From contig NZ_CP114264.1 of the NCBI RefSeq assembly GCF_027105055.1, positions 2,418,001 through 2,482,000 on the forward strand: DNA of 64,000 nucleotides, read 5' to 3'. The position numbers and the translations under genes were made by a program. Below the pieces are notes generated by a model, which did not search any database, had not been told where the DNA came from, and worked only from the letters and a program-made list of their open reading frames with translations. Positions within the stretch are counted from its first letter, which is position 1, and each line of letters starts with the position of its first letter. This stretch comes from Acinetobacter sp. TR3. Its GTDB lineage: Bacteria; Pseudomonadota; Gammaproteobacteria; Pseudomonadales; Moraxellaceae. Positions 39,685-48,842 of this stretch are shown here, piece by piece.

Positions 39685-42222
39685 ATGTTTAAAAAAGTTT
39701 TCTTCCAAATCCATTGGTTTTTAGGGATTACTGTGGGGCTTATACTTTCTTTAATGGGAGTAACGGGTGCAATCTATTCTTATGATCAACAAATTTTAAA
39801 GTGGCTGAATCAAGACAGCTATGTTGTTAAAGTCGCTCAAACGCCTAAACTCACCCCTGCCCAACTGTATCAACATTTCAATCGACAACAGCCTGAGATT
39901 GCAATAAATAGCATTACGATTGCATCAGATCCGACAATATCTTCAACCGTCAATATTAAAAAAGAAGGTGCTCGCCGTGGTTATAACATGATGGTTAATC
40001 CATACACAGCAGAAGTATTACCTGACATTAAGGGGCGTGATACGCTGCAATTTATTCAGCGTTTACATCGTAATTTGACTGCAGGTGAATTTGGGGCACA
40101 AATTACTGGCGCATCAACGTTGATGCTGATTTTCTTTGTATTGAGTGGCATCTATCTGCGCTTTCCAAAGAAACACTCCTTTAAACAATGGTTTTTTATT
40201 AAACCTAAACTCAAAGGTCGCAATTTTATTTGGGACTTACATGCTGTCGTTGGAACATGGATGGTTATGTTCTACTTATTATTCGCATGTACGGGCTTAT
40301 ACTGGTCTTATGATTGGTGGCGTGCAGGCATGTTCAACGTCATGGGCGTAGAACAACCGCAACGGAATCAACAAAATAATGAACATGGCAAAAATAAACA
40401 ACCCGAACTGCAAAAGCAGCAGCTCAACACCATCCTGACCCAAACATGGAACGGTGTAAATGCACAAATTGGGCGTGAATATTCAAGCCTCACCTTAAAT
40501 ATTCCAAAGCATGATGATGCCAAAGTTGAACTCTCTTTTGTCGATGCAACGCCACAACATGAACGTGCGCGTAACCAAGCGATCTATAACTATCAAGATA
40601 ATAAATTCGAAAAATTTGAACTGTATGAACAGAAAAAACTCAATGAAAAAATCATGAGCAGTATGCTGCCTGTACATCGAGGTAGTTTTTTTGGTTCAAC
40701 TTATCAATTTATTGCGATGTTGGCTTCATTGGCAATGCCTTTATTTTTTATAACAGGTTGGATGCTTTATCTTAAACGACGTAAGCAAAAAAAATTAACC
40801 CTTGCTGCACGTCAATCACTCAATCCACAGCAAATTGATCCAAATACCAAGCCTTGGTTGATTACTTATGCATCGCAAACAGGTGTAGCAGAACAACTCG
40901 CTTGGCTTACAGCAACGAGCTTACAAGAAGCACAACAACCAACGACCGTAAAACCAATTCAGCAACTGACTGAACAAGACCTACAACAAGCACAACAAGT
41001 TTTATTACTCATCAGTACCTATGGAACAGGCGAAGCACCCGACTTAGCAACAAGTTTCAGTAAAAAACTGATGCAGCAGCACCTTGACCTAAGTCAAATA
41101 CAATATGCAGTCTTAGCACTCGGATCTAAAGAATATCCTGATAGTTATTGCAGCTTCGGCTATGCAGTAGATAAATGGTTAAAACAAAGCAATGCACAAC
41201 CATTATTCGATTTAATCGAAGTAGATAATGCCAACACCAATGATATTCAGCGTTGGAATCAAGCATTATCTAATGTGACCAAGCATGAACTTAATGCCAT
41301 GAATATCGACAAAGTGTTTGATCAATGGACATTAAGCCAACGCCATATTCTAAATCCAAATAGCTTAGGAGAAGCTGCTTATCATATTGAGTTAACAGCT
41401 CCTCATGATATCACTTGGCATGCAGGAGATATTGCCGAGATTCAATCAGGGAACAGTGTTAAAGAGATTCAAAACTTTTTGATTAAATACAAAATCTCAT
41501 CCCAAACAATTGTTGAGTCATTGAATCAAAACATTGAACAGGCACTTTGGGATAAAAATTTAAGAGTTGATCTCAATGCTTTTAGCAACCTAGAAGAATT
41601 ACTCAAGCAATTACCCGCACTACCAACACGTGAATATTCAATTGCAAGTATTCCAGCACAGCAATGCCTGCGACTGGTAGTACGTCAAAAGCGTGATGAG
41701 AATGCTCAATTAGGTTTAGGTTCAGGCTGGTTAACTGAATTTTCACAACTCAAAGACTCTATTTCCTTACGGATTCGCACTAACGAATCTTTCCATCTGA
41801 TTGACGATAACCGTCCAATTATCTGTATCGGTAACGGCACAGGAATTGCAGGTTTGATGAGTTTATTACAGCAACGTAATCGACAAAACTATACGGCAAA
41901 CTGGCTTATCTTTGGCGAACGCCAACGTGAACATGATTTCTTTTATCAAGAGACCATCCAAGCTTGGCTAAATATGGGCACACTACAACGTTTAGACCTC
42001 GCCTTTTCTCGTGATCAAGAACAACGCATCTATGTACAAGATATTTTGCGAAGCAATGCTGATGAATTGATCAAATGGATTGAGCAAGGTGCGGTGATTT
42101 ATGTCTGTGGCAGCATCGAAGGCATGGCTTCAGGAGTCGATCAAGCTTTGACAGATATTCTCAGCGAAGAAAAAATGAATCAACTCAGGCAGGCTGGACG
42201 TTATCGTCGAGACGTTTATTAA
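39685..42222 (+). CDS. PepSY-domain / flavodoxin / ferredoxin-reductase fusion protein
   Basis: 845 aa membrane flavoprotein. The N-terminal PepSY-associated part has helices at about 8-30, 135-155, 185-210 and 345-365. A flavodoxin domain follows at about 390-530 (TYASQTGVAEQLA, LISTYGTGEAPD), then an FAD-binding domain (REYSIASIP near 650) and an NAD(P)-binding domain with ICIGNGTGIAGLMSLL near 710. This is the sulfite-reductase-flavoprotein/P450-reductase layout fused to a membrane anchor. It likely moves electrons from NADPH across the membrane, for instance to ferric siderophore or a haem; that use is inference. Single gene with a strong terminator. Confidence 0.88.
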   Translation: MFKKVFFQIHWFLGITVGLILSLMGVTGAIYSYDQQILKWLNQDSYVVKVAQTPKLTPAQLYQHFNRQQPEIAINSITIASDPTISSTVNIKKEGARRGYNMMVNPYTAEVLPDIKGRDTLQFIQRLHRNLTAGEFGAQITGASTLMLIFFVLSGIYLRFPKKHSFKQWFFIKPKLKGRNFIWDLHAVVGTWMVMFYLLFACTGLYWSYDWWRAGMFNVMGVEQPQRNQQNNEHGKNKQPELQKQQLNTILTQTWNGVNAQIGREYSSLTLNIPKHDDAKVELSFVDATPQHERARNQAIYNYQDNKFEKFELYEQKKLNEKIMSSMLPVHRGSFFGSTYQFIAMLASLAMPLFFITGWMLYLKRRKQKKLTLAARQSLNPQQIDPNTKPWLITYASQTGVAEQLAWLTATSLQEAQQPTTVKPIQQLTEQDLQQAQQVLLLISTYGTGEAPDLATSFSKKLMQQHLDLSQIQYAVLALGSKEYPDSYCSFGYAVDKWLKQSNAQPLFDLIEVDNANTNDIQRWNQALSNVTKHELNAMNIDKVFDQWTLSQRHILNPNSLGEAAYHIELTAPHDITWHAGDIAEIQSGNSVKEIQNFLIKYKISSQTIVESLNQNIEQALWDKNLRVDLNAFSNLEELLKQLPALPTREYSIASIPAQQCLRLVVRQKRDENAQLGLGSGWLTEFSQLKDSISLRIRTNESFHLIDDNRPIICIGNGTGIAGLMSLLQQRNRQNYTANWLIFGERQREHDFFYQETIQAWLNMGTLQRLDLAFSRDQEQRIYVQDILRSNADELIKWIEQGAVIYVCGSIEGMASGVDQALTDILSEEKMNQLRQAGRYRRDVY

Positions 42223-42243
42223 TCCAACTTAAGTGTTAGTATT

Positions 42244-42275
42244 AAAAAACGAGTGCATCGGCACTCGTTTTTTTC
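42244..42275 (+). terminator. Terminator of the PepSY-reductase gene
   Basis: Stem CGAGTGC / GCACTCG flanked by A6 and T7, loop ATCG, about 22 bp after the stop. Confidence 0.9.
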
Positions 42276-42352
42276 ATCAAACCATAAGGAATTTGCCTTT
42301 CTTAGAATTTTGCATACACTGAGCACGATTCAAATTGACTACAATTAAGATT

Positions 42353-43138
42353 ATGCAAATAAGTTCATGGGTTCGTCTTGTTTTAGCCCTTATCGGTTCA
42401 GTTCTACTCTTAGATGGCGCTATTCTGATCGCCTTTAAAAAGATTCATATTGGGACAGTACTACCGCTACTACTTGGGCTATTTTTTTGCCTCTATGCTT
42501 ATTTCTATTATCATATCGAGCGTTTCTTCTTCTATCATTTCCGTCTGCATTCGATTTGGCGCTTCGGCTGGTTGTGTTTCTGGATTTGGGTCGTCAGCTT
42601 AGGCTATTTCTTTAATTACATTTCAGACAATAATACCAAAACTCAAAATATCCCTACGGTTAAAGCCATTATTGTATTAGGCAGTGGTGTTCAAAATGGA
42701 CAACCTTCTGCAACATTGGCGAAACGCTTAGACCGTGCTGCCCCTGTAGCTTTAGCACAACCTTATGCCAAATTAGTCATGACAGGTGGTATTGATTTTG
42801 GTGAAACTGATAGTGAAGCGATTGTCATGTCACGTTATGTACAGCAGCACTATCATATTCCTGCCTCACAGATCATCTTGGAAGATAAAAGCACGAGTAC
42901 TGAGCTAAATCTTAGAAATAGCCAACCCTTATTACAGGCACAGCAGATTAACATTCAGCAAGCGATTGCGATTGTAACCAGCGATTTCCACACATTACGC
43001 GCTGCCGCCATTGCAAAGAAACAAGGTTATCGTAATATCATTATGCTTGGCGCAACAACACCAGTGACGACACGCTATAATGCATGGTTGAGAGAATACT
43101 TTGCTTACGCCAGCGGTTGGCTTCTGAATGAATATTGA
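42353..43138 (+). CDS. YdcF/ElyC-like DUF218 envelope protein
   Basis: 261 aa from ATG 42353 (an upstream TTG would add six residues; ribosome sites are poor). Three hydrophobic segments in the first 90 residues precede a DUF218 domain: IIVLGSGVQNG, LAKRLDRA, VMTGGIDFGETDSEA and LEDKSTSTELN, the SanA/YdcF/ElyC pattern. ElyC and SanA affect envelope and peptidoglycan integrity in E. coli, but the chemistry is not settled. Ends in a terminator shared with the opposite gene. Confidence 0.83.
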   Translation: MQISSWVRLVLALIGSVLLLDGAILIAFKKIHIGTVLPLLLGLFFCLYAYFYYHIERFFFYHFRLHSIWRFGWLCFWIWVVSLGYFFNYISDNNTKTQNIPTVKAIIVLGSGVQNGQPSATLAKRLDRAAPVALAQPYAKLVMTGGIDFGETDSEAIVMSRYVQQHYHIPASQIILEDKSTSTELNLRNSQPLLQAQQINIQQAIAIVTSDFHTLRAAAIAKKQGYRNIIMLGATTPVTTRYNAWLREYFAYASGWLLNEY

Positions 43139-43160
43139 TTGGGGTTGTCTCCCAATCAAT
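43134..43160. terminator. Terminator between the DUF218 and DUF2750 genes
   Basis: Perfect 10 bp stem ATTGATTGGG / CCCAATCAAT with a 7-base loop; the DUF218 stop codon lies in the left arm. Convergent genes, so probably bidirectional, though T runs are short. Confidence 0.7.
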
Positions 43161-43169
43161 TTATCTCAT

Positions 43170-43640
43170 TTAATTGTGTAGACGAATATCTCTAGGCAAG
43201 GGTAACTTTAACTCAGCAAATACATCTGGTCGTTGTAAATAAATTTGGTAAAGAAAGTTTTTAATATCCAATAAAAAAGTATCAGGTGAAACCAATAGAT
43301 TGTTACCCTCTGGGGTAAGGTCTAAAGATAGAATCGTATTATTTTCTTTTAAAAAAGGAATCATCTTTTCAATAAAAACCCAAAGTGACACTTCCTGAAT
43401 CTCGTATTTAGCCCAATTATCTTTAATCAGTAATTTTGCCAAACCTTTATTTTGCCAAATCGATAATGCGTGTTGACCAGATGGGGTTGAACATAAGGCC
43501 CACCCATCATGATAAAGCGCAATAACTTGCCGTTGTATAATAATATTTTGAATAAATTGACGATAAATATCTTTTGGTGAGGAACTAGAATTTATTGTTT
43601 GTGATTTCGACGCAGCCTTGCGTTGATATGGATTTTTCAT
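43170..43640 (-). CDS. DUF2750 family protein
   Basis: 156 aa. A basic, Ser-rich N-terminus of about 25 residues precedes the DUF2750 pattern: FIQNIIIQRQVIALYHDGWALCSTPSG, then LAKLLIKDNWAKYEIQEVSLWVFIEKMIPFL and LDLTPEG. No signal or membrane segment; function unknown. It starts about 90 bp downstream of the last tRNA on the same strand, so read-through from the tRNA operon may transcribe it. Confidence 0.75.
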   Translation of the reverse strand: MKNPYQRKAASKSQTINSSSSPKDIYRQFIQNIIIQRQVIALYHDGWALCSTPSGQHALSIWQNKGLAKLLIKDNWAKYEIQEVSLWVFIEKMIPFLKENNTILSLDLTPEGNNLLVSPDTFLLDIKNFLYQIYLQRPDVFAELKLPLPRDIRLHN

Positions 43641-43727
43641 AAAATATTCAATATTAGAATCATTATTGACTCCAATAATAAGATAATTCTATATAAATTA
43701 CAAGGATTTAAACTAGAAGAGAAATTA

Positions 43728-43803
43728 TGGTGGGCGCTGACGGGATCGAACCGCCGACATTCTGCTTGTAAGGCAGACGCTCTACCAACTGAGCTAAGCG
43801 CCC
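43728..43803 (-). tRNA. tRNA-Val (anticodon UAC)
   Basis: 76 nt including encoded CCA. Acceptor GGGCGCT / AGCGCCC, D arm GCTCAGTTGGTAGAGC, anticodon arm TCTGC-CTTACAA-GCAGA with anticodon TAC, T loop TTCGATC. Last of six tRNAs on this strand; identical in sequence to the other two Val copies. Confidence 0.98.
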
Positions 43804-43809
43804 TGAGGA

Positions 43810-43838
43810 ATAAAAATTGATTGAATATCAATTTTTAT
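43810..43838 (-). other. AT-rich hairpin inside the tRNA operon
   Basis: ATAAAAATTGAT / ATCAATTTTTAT is a perfect 12 bp stem with a 5-base loop in the 101 bp spacer between tRNA-Asp and the last tRNA-Val. On the transcript it lies just 5' of tRNA-Val. It may be a processing signal or an attenuator; purpose unknown. Confidence 0.55.
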
Positions 43839-43904
43839 GACGCAAGACAAACGGAGTGCGTAGTGTCTTACATTATCACCCTCTTGAACAGGGAATCAAG
43901 AGAA

Positions 43905-43981
43905 TGGCGCAGCGGACGGGGCTCGAACCCGCGACCCTCGGCGTGACAGGCCGATATTCTAACCAACTGAACTACCGCTGC
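43905..43981 (-). tRNA. tRNA-Asp (anticodon GUC)
   Basis: 77 nt including CCA. Acceptor GCAGCGG / CCGCTGC, anticodon arm TCGGC-CTGTCAC-GCCGA with anticodon GTC, T loop TTCGAGC. One of three identical Asp copies. Confidence 0.98.
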
Positions 43982-44019
43982 ACTACTTACTTCTATTAAG
44001 AAGTATATGTCACTAACTA

Positions 44020-44095
44020 TGGTGGGCGCTGACGGGATCGAACCGCCGACATTCTGCTTGTAAGGCAGACGCTCTACCAACTGAGCTAAGCGCCC
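44020..44095 (-). tRNA. tRNA-Val (anticodon UAC)
   Basis: 76 nt including CCA, same sequence as the copies at 43728 and 44421; anticodon TAC in CTTACAA. A 38 bp spacer separates it from the Asp tRNA after it. Confidence 0.98.
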
Positions 44096-44198
44096 TGAGC
44101 GAGGTAACAAATTTAAAGCAATGCTTTAAATATTGTTTAAGTATCAAAGAATCTAGACTCTAATTTACTTAACTCTATCTATTCTTGCAATCTTAAAG

Positions 44199-44275
44199 TG
44201 GCGCAGCGGACGGGGCTCGAACCCGCGACCCTCGGCGTGACAGGCCGATATTCTAACCAACTGAACTACCGCTGC
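44199..44275 (-). tRNA. tRNA-Asp (anticodon GUC)
   Basis: 77 nt including CCA, identical to the copies at 43905 and 44321; anticodon GTC in CTGTCAC. Followed on the transcript by a 103 bp spacer. Confidence 0.98.
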
Positions 44276-44320
44276 ACAATAATTTTGCAATTATAGGGTA
44301 AAACGATATTAAAACTTAAG

Positions 44321-44397
44321 TGGCGCAGCGGACGGGGCTCGAACCCGCGACCCTCGGCGTGACAGGCCGATATTCTAACCAACTGAACTACCGCTGC
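44321..44397 (-). tRNA. tRNA-Asp (anticodon GUC)
   Basis: 77 nt including CCA, anticodon GTC. Its flanks are complementary: transcript leader TTAAAACTCAAG and trailer CTTAAGTTTTAA pair at 11 of 12 positions, so the precursor can extend the acceptor stem by a second helix. Confidence 0.98.
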
Positions 44398-44420
44398 ACT
44401 TGAGTTTTAACGTAAAGGCT

Positions 44421-44496
44421 TGGTGGGCGCTGACGGGATCGAACCGCCGACATTCTGCTTGTAAGGCAGACGCTCTACCAACTGAGCTAAGCGCCC
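44421..44496 (-). tRNA. tRNA-Val (anticodon UAC), first of the operon
   Basis: 76 nt including CCA; anticodon TAC. First gene downstream of the consensus promoter at 44524-44551 and 23 bp before the following Asp tRNA. Confidence 0.98.
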
Positions 44497-44523
44497 TTAA
44501 CGTCTTCATCGTTTGTGAGGTGC

Positions 44524-44551
44524 ATTATAGAGAATCTTTACAGCCTGTCAA
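44524..44551 (-). promoter_or_regulatory. Consensus sigma-70 promoter of the tRNA operon
   Basis: On the minus strand TTGACA (44546-44551) and TATAAT (44524-44529) are both perfect, 16 bp apart, and lie about 28 bp before the first tRNA-Val. The discriminator GCACCTC is moderately GC-rich, as expected for growth-rate control of stable RNA. Confidence 0.92.
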
Positions 44552-44659
44552 ACGCTTTTGCCATTCTTTTCTGAAAAAAGCGTACGAATGATTAAAAAAT
44601 AAGTAATTCATTGAAAAAATCAAGATTTTCGTATTTTATTTAAGCACTTATTCATATTT

Positions 44660-45169
44660 TCATCCTTCATTTTCTAAAGTATGTTCTGAAATATAAACCA
44701 ATGCCTGCTCAGAAATCAGCTCAAATAACTCAATAATCTCATCATTCTTCATCCGAATACAGCCATGTGACATCGGAATGCCCATCGGTTCTGTATCAGG
44801 CGTGCCATGAATATAGATATATCGTTTAAATGTATCGCAACCATTTCCATGATTGAATCCATCTTCTAAACCATCCAACCATAAAATTCGTGACAAAATC
44901 CAATCACGTTGTGGAAATTGCTGTGCGAGTTGTTGGTTATACACTTCCCCTGTCGACTGACGTGCAATAAATACCGTATTTTTCTTTAGATCTGCCCCAA
45001 TCTTTTGTGCGACTTGATGCCAACCTCTTGGCGTCTTACCGCTATTCTCTTGCTCGCCAATACCATTCTTGCCGGAAGAGATCACATAAAATTTATTGTG
45101 CTTTGGCAAACGTAGAATTTGTTGTGCTAAATCTATGACGATGTCTGCCTGATCAAGGGTATAAGTCAT
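44660..45169 (-). CDS. Cytosolic YkuD-domain L,D-carboxypeptidase, ElsL-like
   Basis: 169 aa with the YkuD catalytic motif HGTPDTEPMG...SHGCIRM (His and Cys present, about residues 124-146). It has no signal peptide or membrane segment, unlike periplasmic L,D-transpeptidases. This matches the Acinetobacter ElsL (formerly LdtK) type, a cytosolic enzyme that trims the terminal D-Ala of tetrapeptides during wall recycling and influences beta-lactam tolerance. ElsL identity is my inference from fold and lack of export. GAG precedes the ATG. Monocistronic. Confidence 0.82.
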   Translation of the reverse strand: MTYTLDQADIVIDLAQQILRLPKHNKFYVISSGKNGIGEQENSGKTPRGWHQVAQKIGADLKKNTVFIARQSTGEVYNQQLAQQFPQRDWILSRILWLDGLEDGFNHGNGCDTFKRYIYIHGTPDTEPMGIPMSHGCIRMKNDEIIELFELISEQALVYISEHTLENEG

Positions 45170-45475
45170 TTTTATCTCAACAGATGATAGAACACAGTTA
45201 TTTCAACATAGACCAAAAGCTTTTTCTTGTATTTTTCGGTAGTTTTGATTGTTGATTGATTTTAAATATAAAAAACAAAACAGCATAATAAGGTCAAACA
45301 TGCTGTTTTAGATCAGCAAAAAGTGGCACTTTAATCAATTCTCAGCCCCAAGGATTGCTTTTCTTAAGGTTATCATCTTGCGTATCAGGAATATATTCCG
45401 CAAGAGTGTTACTTTTCTTAATGCATTTACTCGAACATAGTTCTCGTCTTGCGCTCGGACAAAGCGTTGCTTTGT
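45170..45475. other. 306 bp intergenic region with hairpins and a GC-rich island
   Basis: No gene. It contains AAAACAGCA (45277-45285) and TGCTGTTTT (45301-45309), perfect 9 bp arms around a 15-base loop. A GC-rich, repeat-like island at about 45445-45495 contains ACAAAGC-GTT-GCTTTGT (45459-45475); this runs into the last codons of the YbaN gene and may be a REP-type repeat. Confidence 0.45.
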
Positions 45476-45841
45476 TTATCCTCGCTCAGGCTCGGGTCTT
45501 AACCACAACCACACAGCAACAATAAGCATAGTGAGATCTGTAAAAATTTTGACAAGGAATGGTGCCTTGGTAAACAGCATTAAAACACCGCTGATTAGCA
45601 TCATAATACTGGCTATCCATTTTGCTTTACGCGGTACTGTCCCATTTTCACGCCAATTGCGTAAGGTTGGTCCGTATTTAGGATGATTCAAGAGCCAAGC
45701 ATCCATTTCAGGCCATCCTTTCGATGCAGCCCATGCTGCAAGAATTAAAAATACAGTGGTTGGCATGCCTGGTAAAATTGCTCCAATGATTCCTAAAATG
45801 ATAAAAATCACAACTAAACTACGCCAGAACAATGTTTTCAT
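45476..45841 (-). CDS. YbaN family (DUF454) membrane protein
   Basis: 121 aa from ATG 45841 (a start six codons upstream is equally possible). Family features: GIIGAILPGMPTTVFLILAAWAASKGWP, NHPKYGPTLRNW and RKAKWIA, with three to four membrane helices. Role of YbaN is not known. The last residues (RPEPERG) fall in an unusually GC-rich, repeat-like stretch, so the C-terminus may have been altered by it. Confidence 0.85.
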   Translation of the reverse strand: MKTLFWRSLVVIFIILGIIGAILPGMPTTVFLILAAWAASKGWPEMDAWLLNHPKYGPTLRNWRENGTVPRKAKWIASIMMLISGVLMLFTKAPFLVKIFTDLTMLIVAVWLWLRPEPERG

Positions 45842-45941
45842 TGAGTAATTAACCAACACATGTTTACAACCATGCTAGTATAAATTGTTTTTATTGCTCT
45901 TTCTTAAACTTAACTTATTATTTCCATGATTGAGTAACAGC

Positions 45942-46823
45942 ATGTCTAGCCTAATGAGTACGACCATTTTTTTTGAACCTTGGTTGCAGTTTAAGAATCC
46001 TATAGTACGTCATTTGGCTTTTTGCATCGCGAGTCCAAATATTCTAGCTCGAATCCCGCCAGATTTAGAGATAAAATATACTTTTGAGCTCCATTCTGAT
46101 CAAATCTGGCAAAGTCATTATGAACGTTACGAAAAACGCTTAAAACAACTTGATCAACATCCGCAATCCCTCATTGATTTTCTTGCAAGACTCAAGAGTA
46201 CTCGCCTTGGGCTACGATTCGAGAACTTACTTTGGTTTTGGTTATTAGATGATGAGTATCATCCCTATCAACTTTTAGGTCATAGCATTCAAAAAATTGC
46301 AGGATCGGTTACGCTAGGTGAACTAGATTTCGTCATTTTAAATCAAGACACGCAAGAAACTGAACACTGGGAAGTTGCGCTAAAGTATTACCTAGGCGAA
46401 AGTAACTTAGACTTAGCGCAATGGTATGGGTTAAATCGAGAAGACACATTACAAAGAAAATTGAAGCACTTCACTCAACGTCAATTTCAATTTACGGATG
46501 CAAATCATCATCAGATTCAACGAAAATTTGCAGTTATGAAAGGGCAATTATATTTACCAACTGATTTGAATCAGTTTGCACTCCCTAACTGGGTCAACTC
46601 GTCCCGACGTCTGGGATTATGGGGAACTAATATTCCCACAACAGATTACTATCGATTACAACGTCATGAATGGTTATGTCCTAATCAGCAAGCATCCTCA
46701 AAAAATGCAACATGGTGGACAAATGGTCTTTATTATCATGATACACCTAGTCCCTCTTTTTATATGTTTCGCCAACCCTCTTTATTATTCATTAGGTCTT
46801 CTTCATCAGATTATTTTTTATAA
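45942..46823 (+). CDS. DUF1853 family protein
   Basis: 293 aa from ATG 45942 (TTG 45930 and a later ATG are alternatives). It shows the DUF1853 pattern: HLAFCIASP near the N-terminus, LGLRFENLLWFWL, GELDFVI and HWEVALKYYLG, the last two resembling the acidic/Lys core of PD-(D/E)XK-type folds. Function unknown; that nuclease-like reading is speculative. No signal peptide. Followed 104 bp later by a small lipoprotein gene. Confidence 0.82.
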   Translation: MSSLMSTTIFFEPWLQFKNPIVRHLAFCIASPNILARIPPDLEIKYTFELHSDQIWQSHYERYEKRLKQLDQHPQSLIDFLARLKSTRLGLRFENLLWFWLLDDEYHPYQLLGHSIQKIAGSVTLGELDFVILNQDTQETEHWEVALKYYLGESNLDLAQWYGLNREDTLQRKLKHFTQRQFQFTDANHHQIQRKFAVMKGQLYLPTDLNQFALPNWVNSSRRLGLWGTNIPTTDYYRLQRHEWLCPNQQASSKNATWWTNGLYYHDTPSPSFYMFRQPSLLFIRSSSSDYFL

Positions 46824-46926
46824 AGTAACATTTTATAACACTTCTACTATCAAACCATTATGTTTATTTTCTGCATTTTTTCTTAGCCTCTAAGAACATC
46901 ATAATTACATTTAAACGGAGAAGATG

Positions 46927-47067
46927 ATGAAAAAAATCTTAGTTGCTTCAATCATGGCTACTTTTGTTTTAACTGGTTGTAATACATTTAAGGGTTTTGG
47001 GCAGGATGTATCTAAAGCAGGTGACAAAGTTACTCAAACTGCTGAAAAAACTCAGGATAAAATGTAA
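46927..47067 (+). CDS. Entericidin-like small lipoprotein (46 aa)
   Basis: Very short gene: MKKILVASIMATFVLTGC is a complete lipoprotein signal with lipobox LTGC. A mature peptide of about 29 residues rich in Lys, Gln, Thr and Gly follows (GQDVSKAGDKVTQTAEKTQ), the entericidin A/B pattern. GGAG at 46917-46920 is six bases from this ATG, so I prefer it to the ATG one codon earlier. A strong terminator follows. Entericidins are stress-linked membrane lipoproteins; the role here is unproven. Confidence 0.85.
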   Translation: MKKILVASIMATFVLTGCNTFKGFGQDVSKAGDKVTQTAEKTQDKM

Positions 47068-47088
47068 TTTTAGTGAATACCCTTCGCA

Positions 47089-48325
<1,237 letters not shown>

Positions 48326-48343
48326 CATACAAGTTGAGGCAAT

Positions 48344-48373
48344 AAAAAAGGAACTCTTTTGAGTTCCTTTTTT
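48344..48373. terminator. Terminator between dapE and the Pil-Chp operon
   Basis: 13 bp stem AAAAAAGGAACTC / GAGTTCCTTTTTT with loop TTTT between convergent genes. T runs on both strands make it bidirectional. Confidence 0.92.
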
Positions 48374-48375
48374 AT

Positions 48376-48831
48376 TTATAACCCTAGTTGGGTTTGAATA
48401 TTTTGTAGATGAGGGACATAAAACTGTTTTTCCCCAATCTTGACATATTTAAATACGTTATTGTCATCAATGTCTTTTTCTTCATCTACAATTTCAGAAA
48501 TACGTAAACGAATAGATTCAGGCATTTCATTACAAACCAAAGCAAATCGTTCTGAAACGTCATCACCTTCAACTACCAACGCTACCCCATTTTTATTTGC
48601 TGGATCATTTACAGCATAAATAGGAAGCTTGAGATCATGCCATTCAACATGATCAATATTGGTTTGTGTATCCATAGCTGATAACACGATATTCTGTGGT
48701 AGCAGCATCGGAACTTTTTCATGACATTTAATAATATAAGCGTCAATAAACCCTGTTGATACCGTAATTAAATGTTGTAACTCTTGTTGGTCAATTTGCC
48801 CCAAACCTGAGCTTGCGCTTTTTTTTACCAT
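48376..48831 (-). CDS. CheW-like accessory protein of the Pil-Chp system (ChpC-like)
   Basis: 151 aa. The middle part (VPMLLPQNIVLSAMD ... WHDLKLPIYAVND) has the shape of a CheW domain as in Pseudomonas ChpC, but similarity is weak. Starts 11 bp after the chpA stop with GAGG upstream, so it is the last gene of the chemosensory operon. Probably an adaptor between receptor and kinase or another input; this rests mainly on context. Confidence 0.7.
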   Translation of the reverse strand: MVKKSASSGLGQIDQQELQHLITVSTGFIDAYIIKCHEKVPMLLPQNIVLSAMDTQTNIDHVEWHDLKLPIYAVNDPANKNGVALVVEGDDVSERFALVCNEMPESIRLRISEIVDEEKDIDDNNVFKYVKIGEKQFYVPHLQNIQTQLGL

Positions 48832-48842
48832 TAATTTTTACC

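Noticed and set aside
43728..44496. Integration hotspot or attachment site at the tRNA array
   Set aside because: There is no integrase, no truncated tRNA copy and no prophage-like gene on either side; the flanks are ordinary genes.
43623..44591. Several reading frames across the tRNA region on both strands
   Set aside because: They are translations of tRNA bodies (repeated motifs such as ALTGSNRRHSACKADALPTELSA come from tRNA-Val) and are not proteins.
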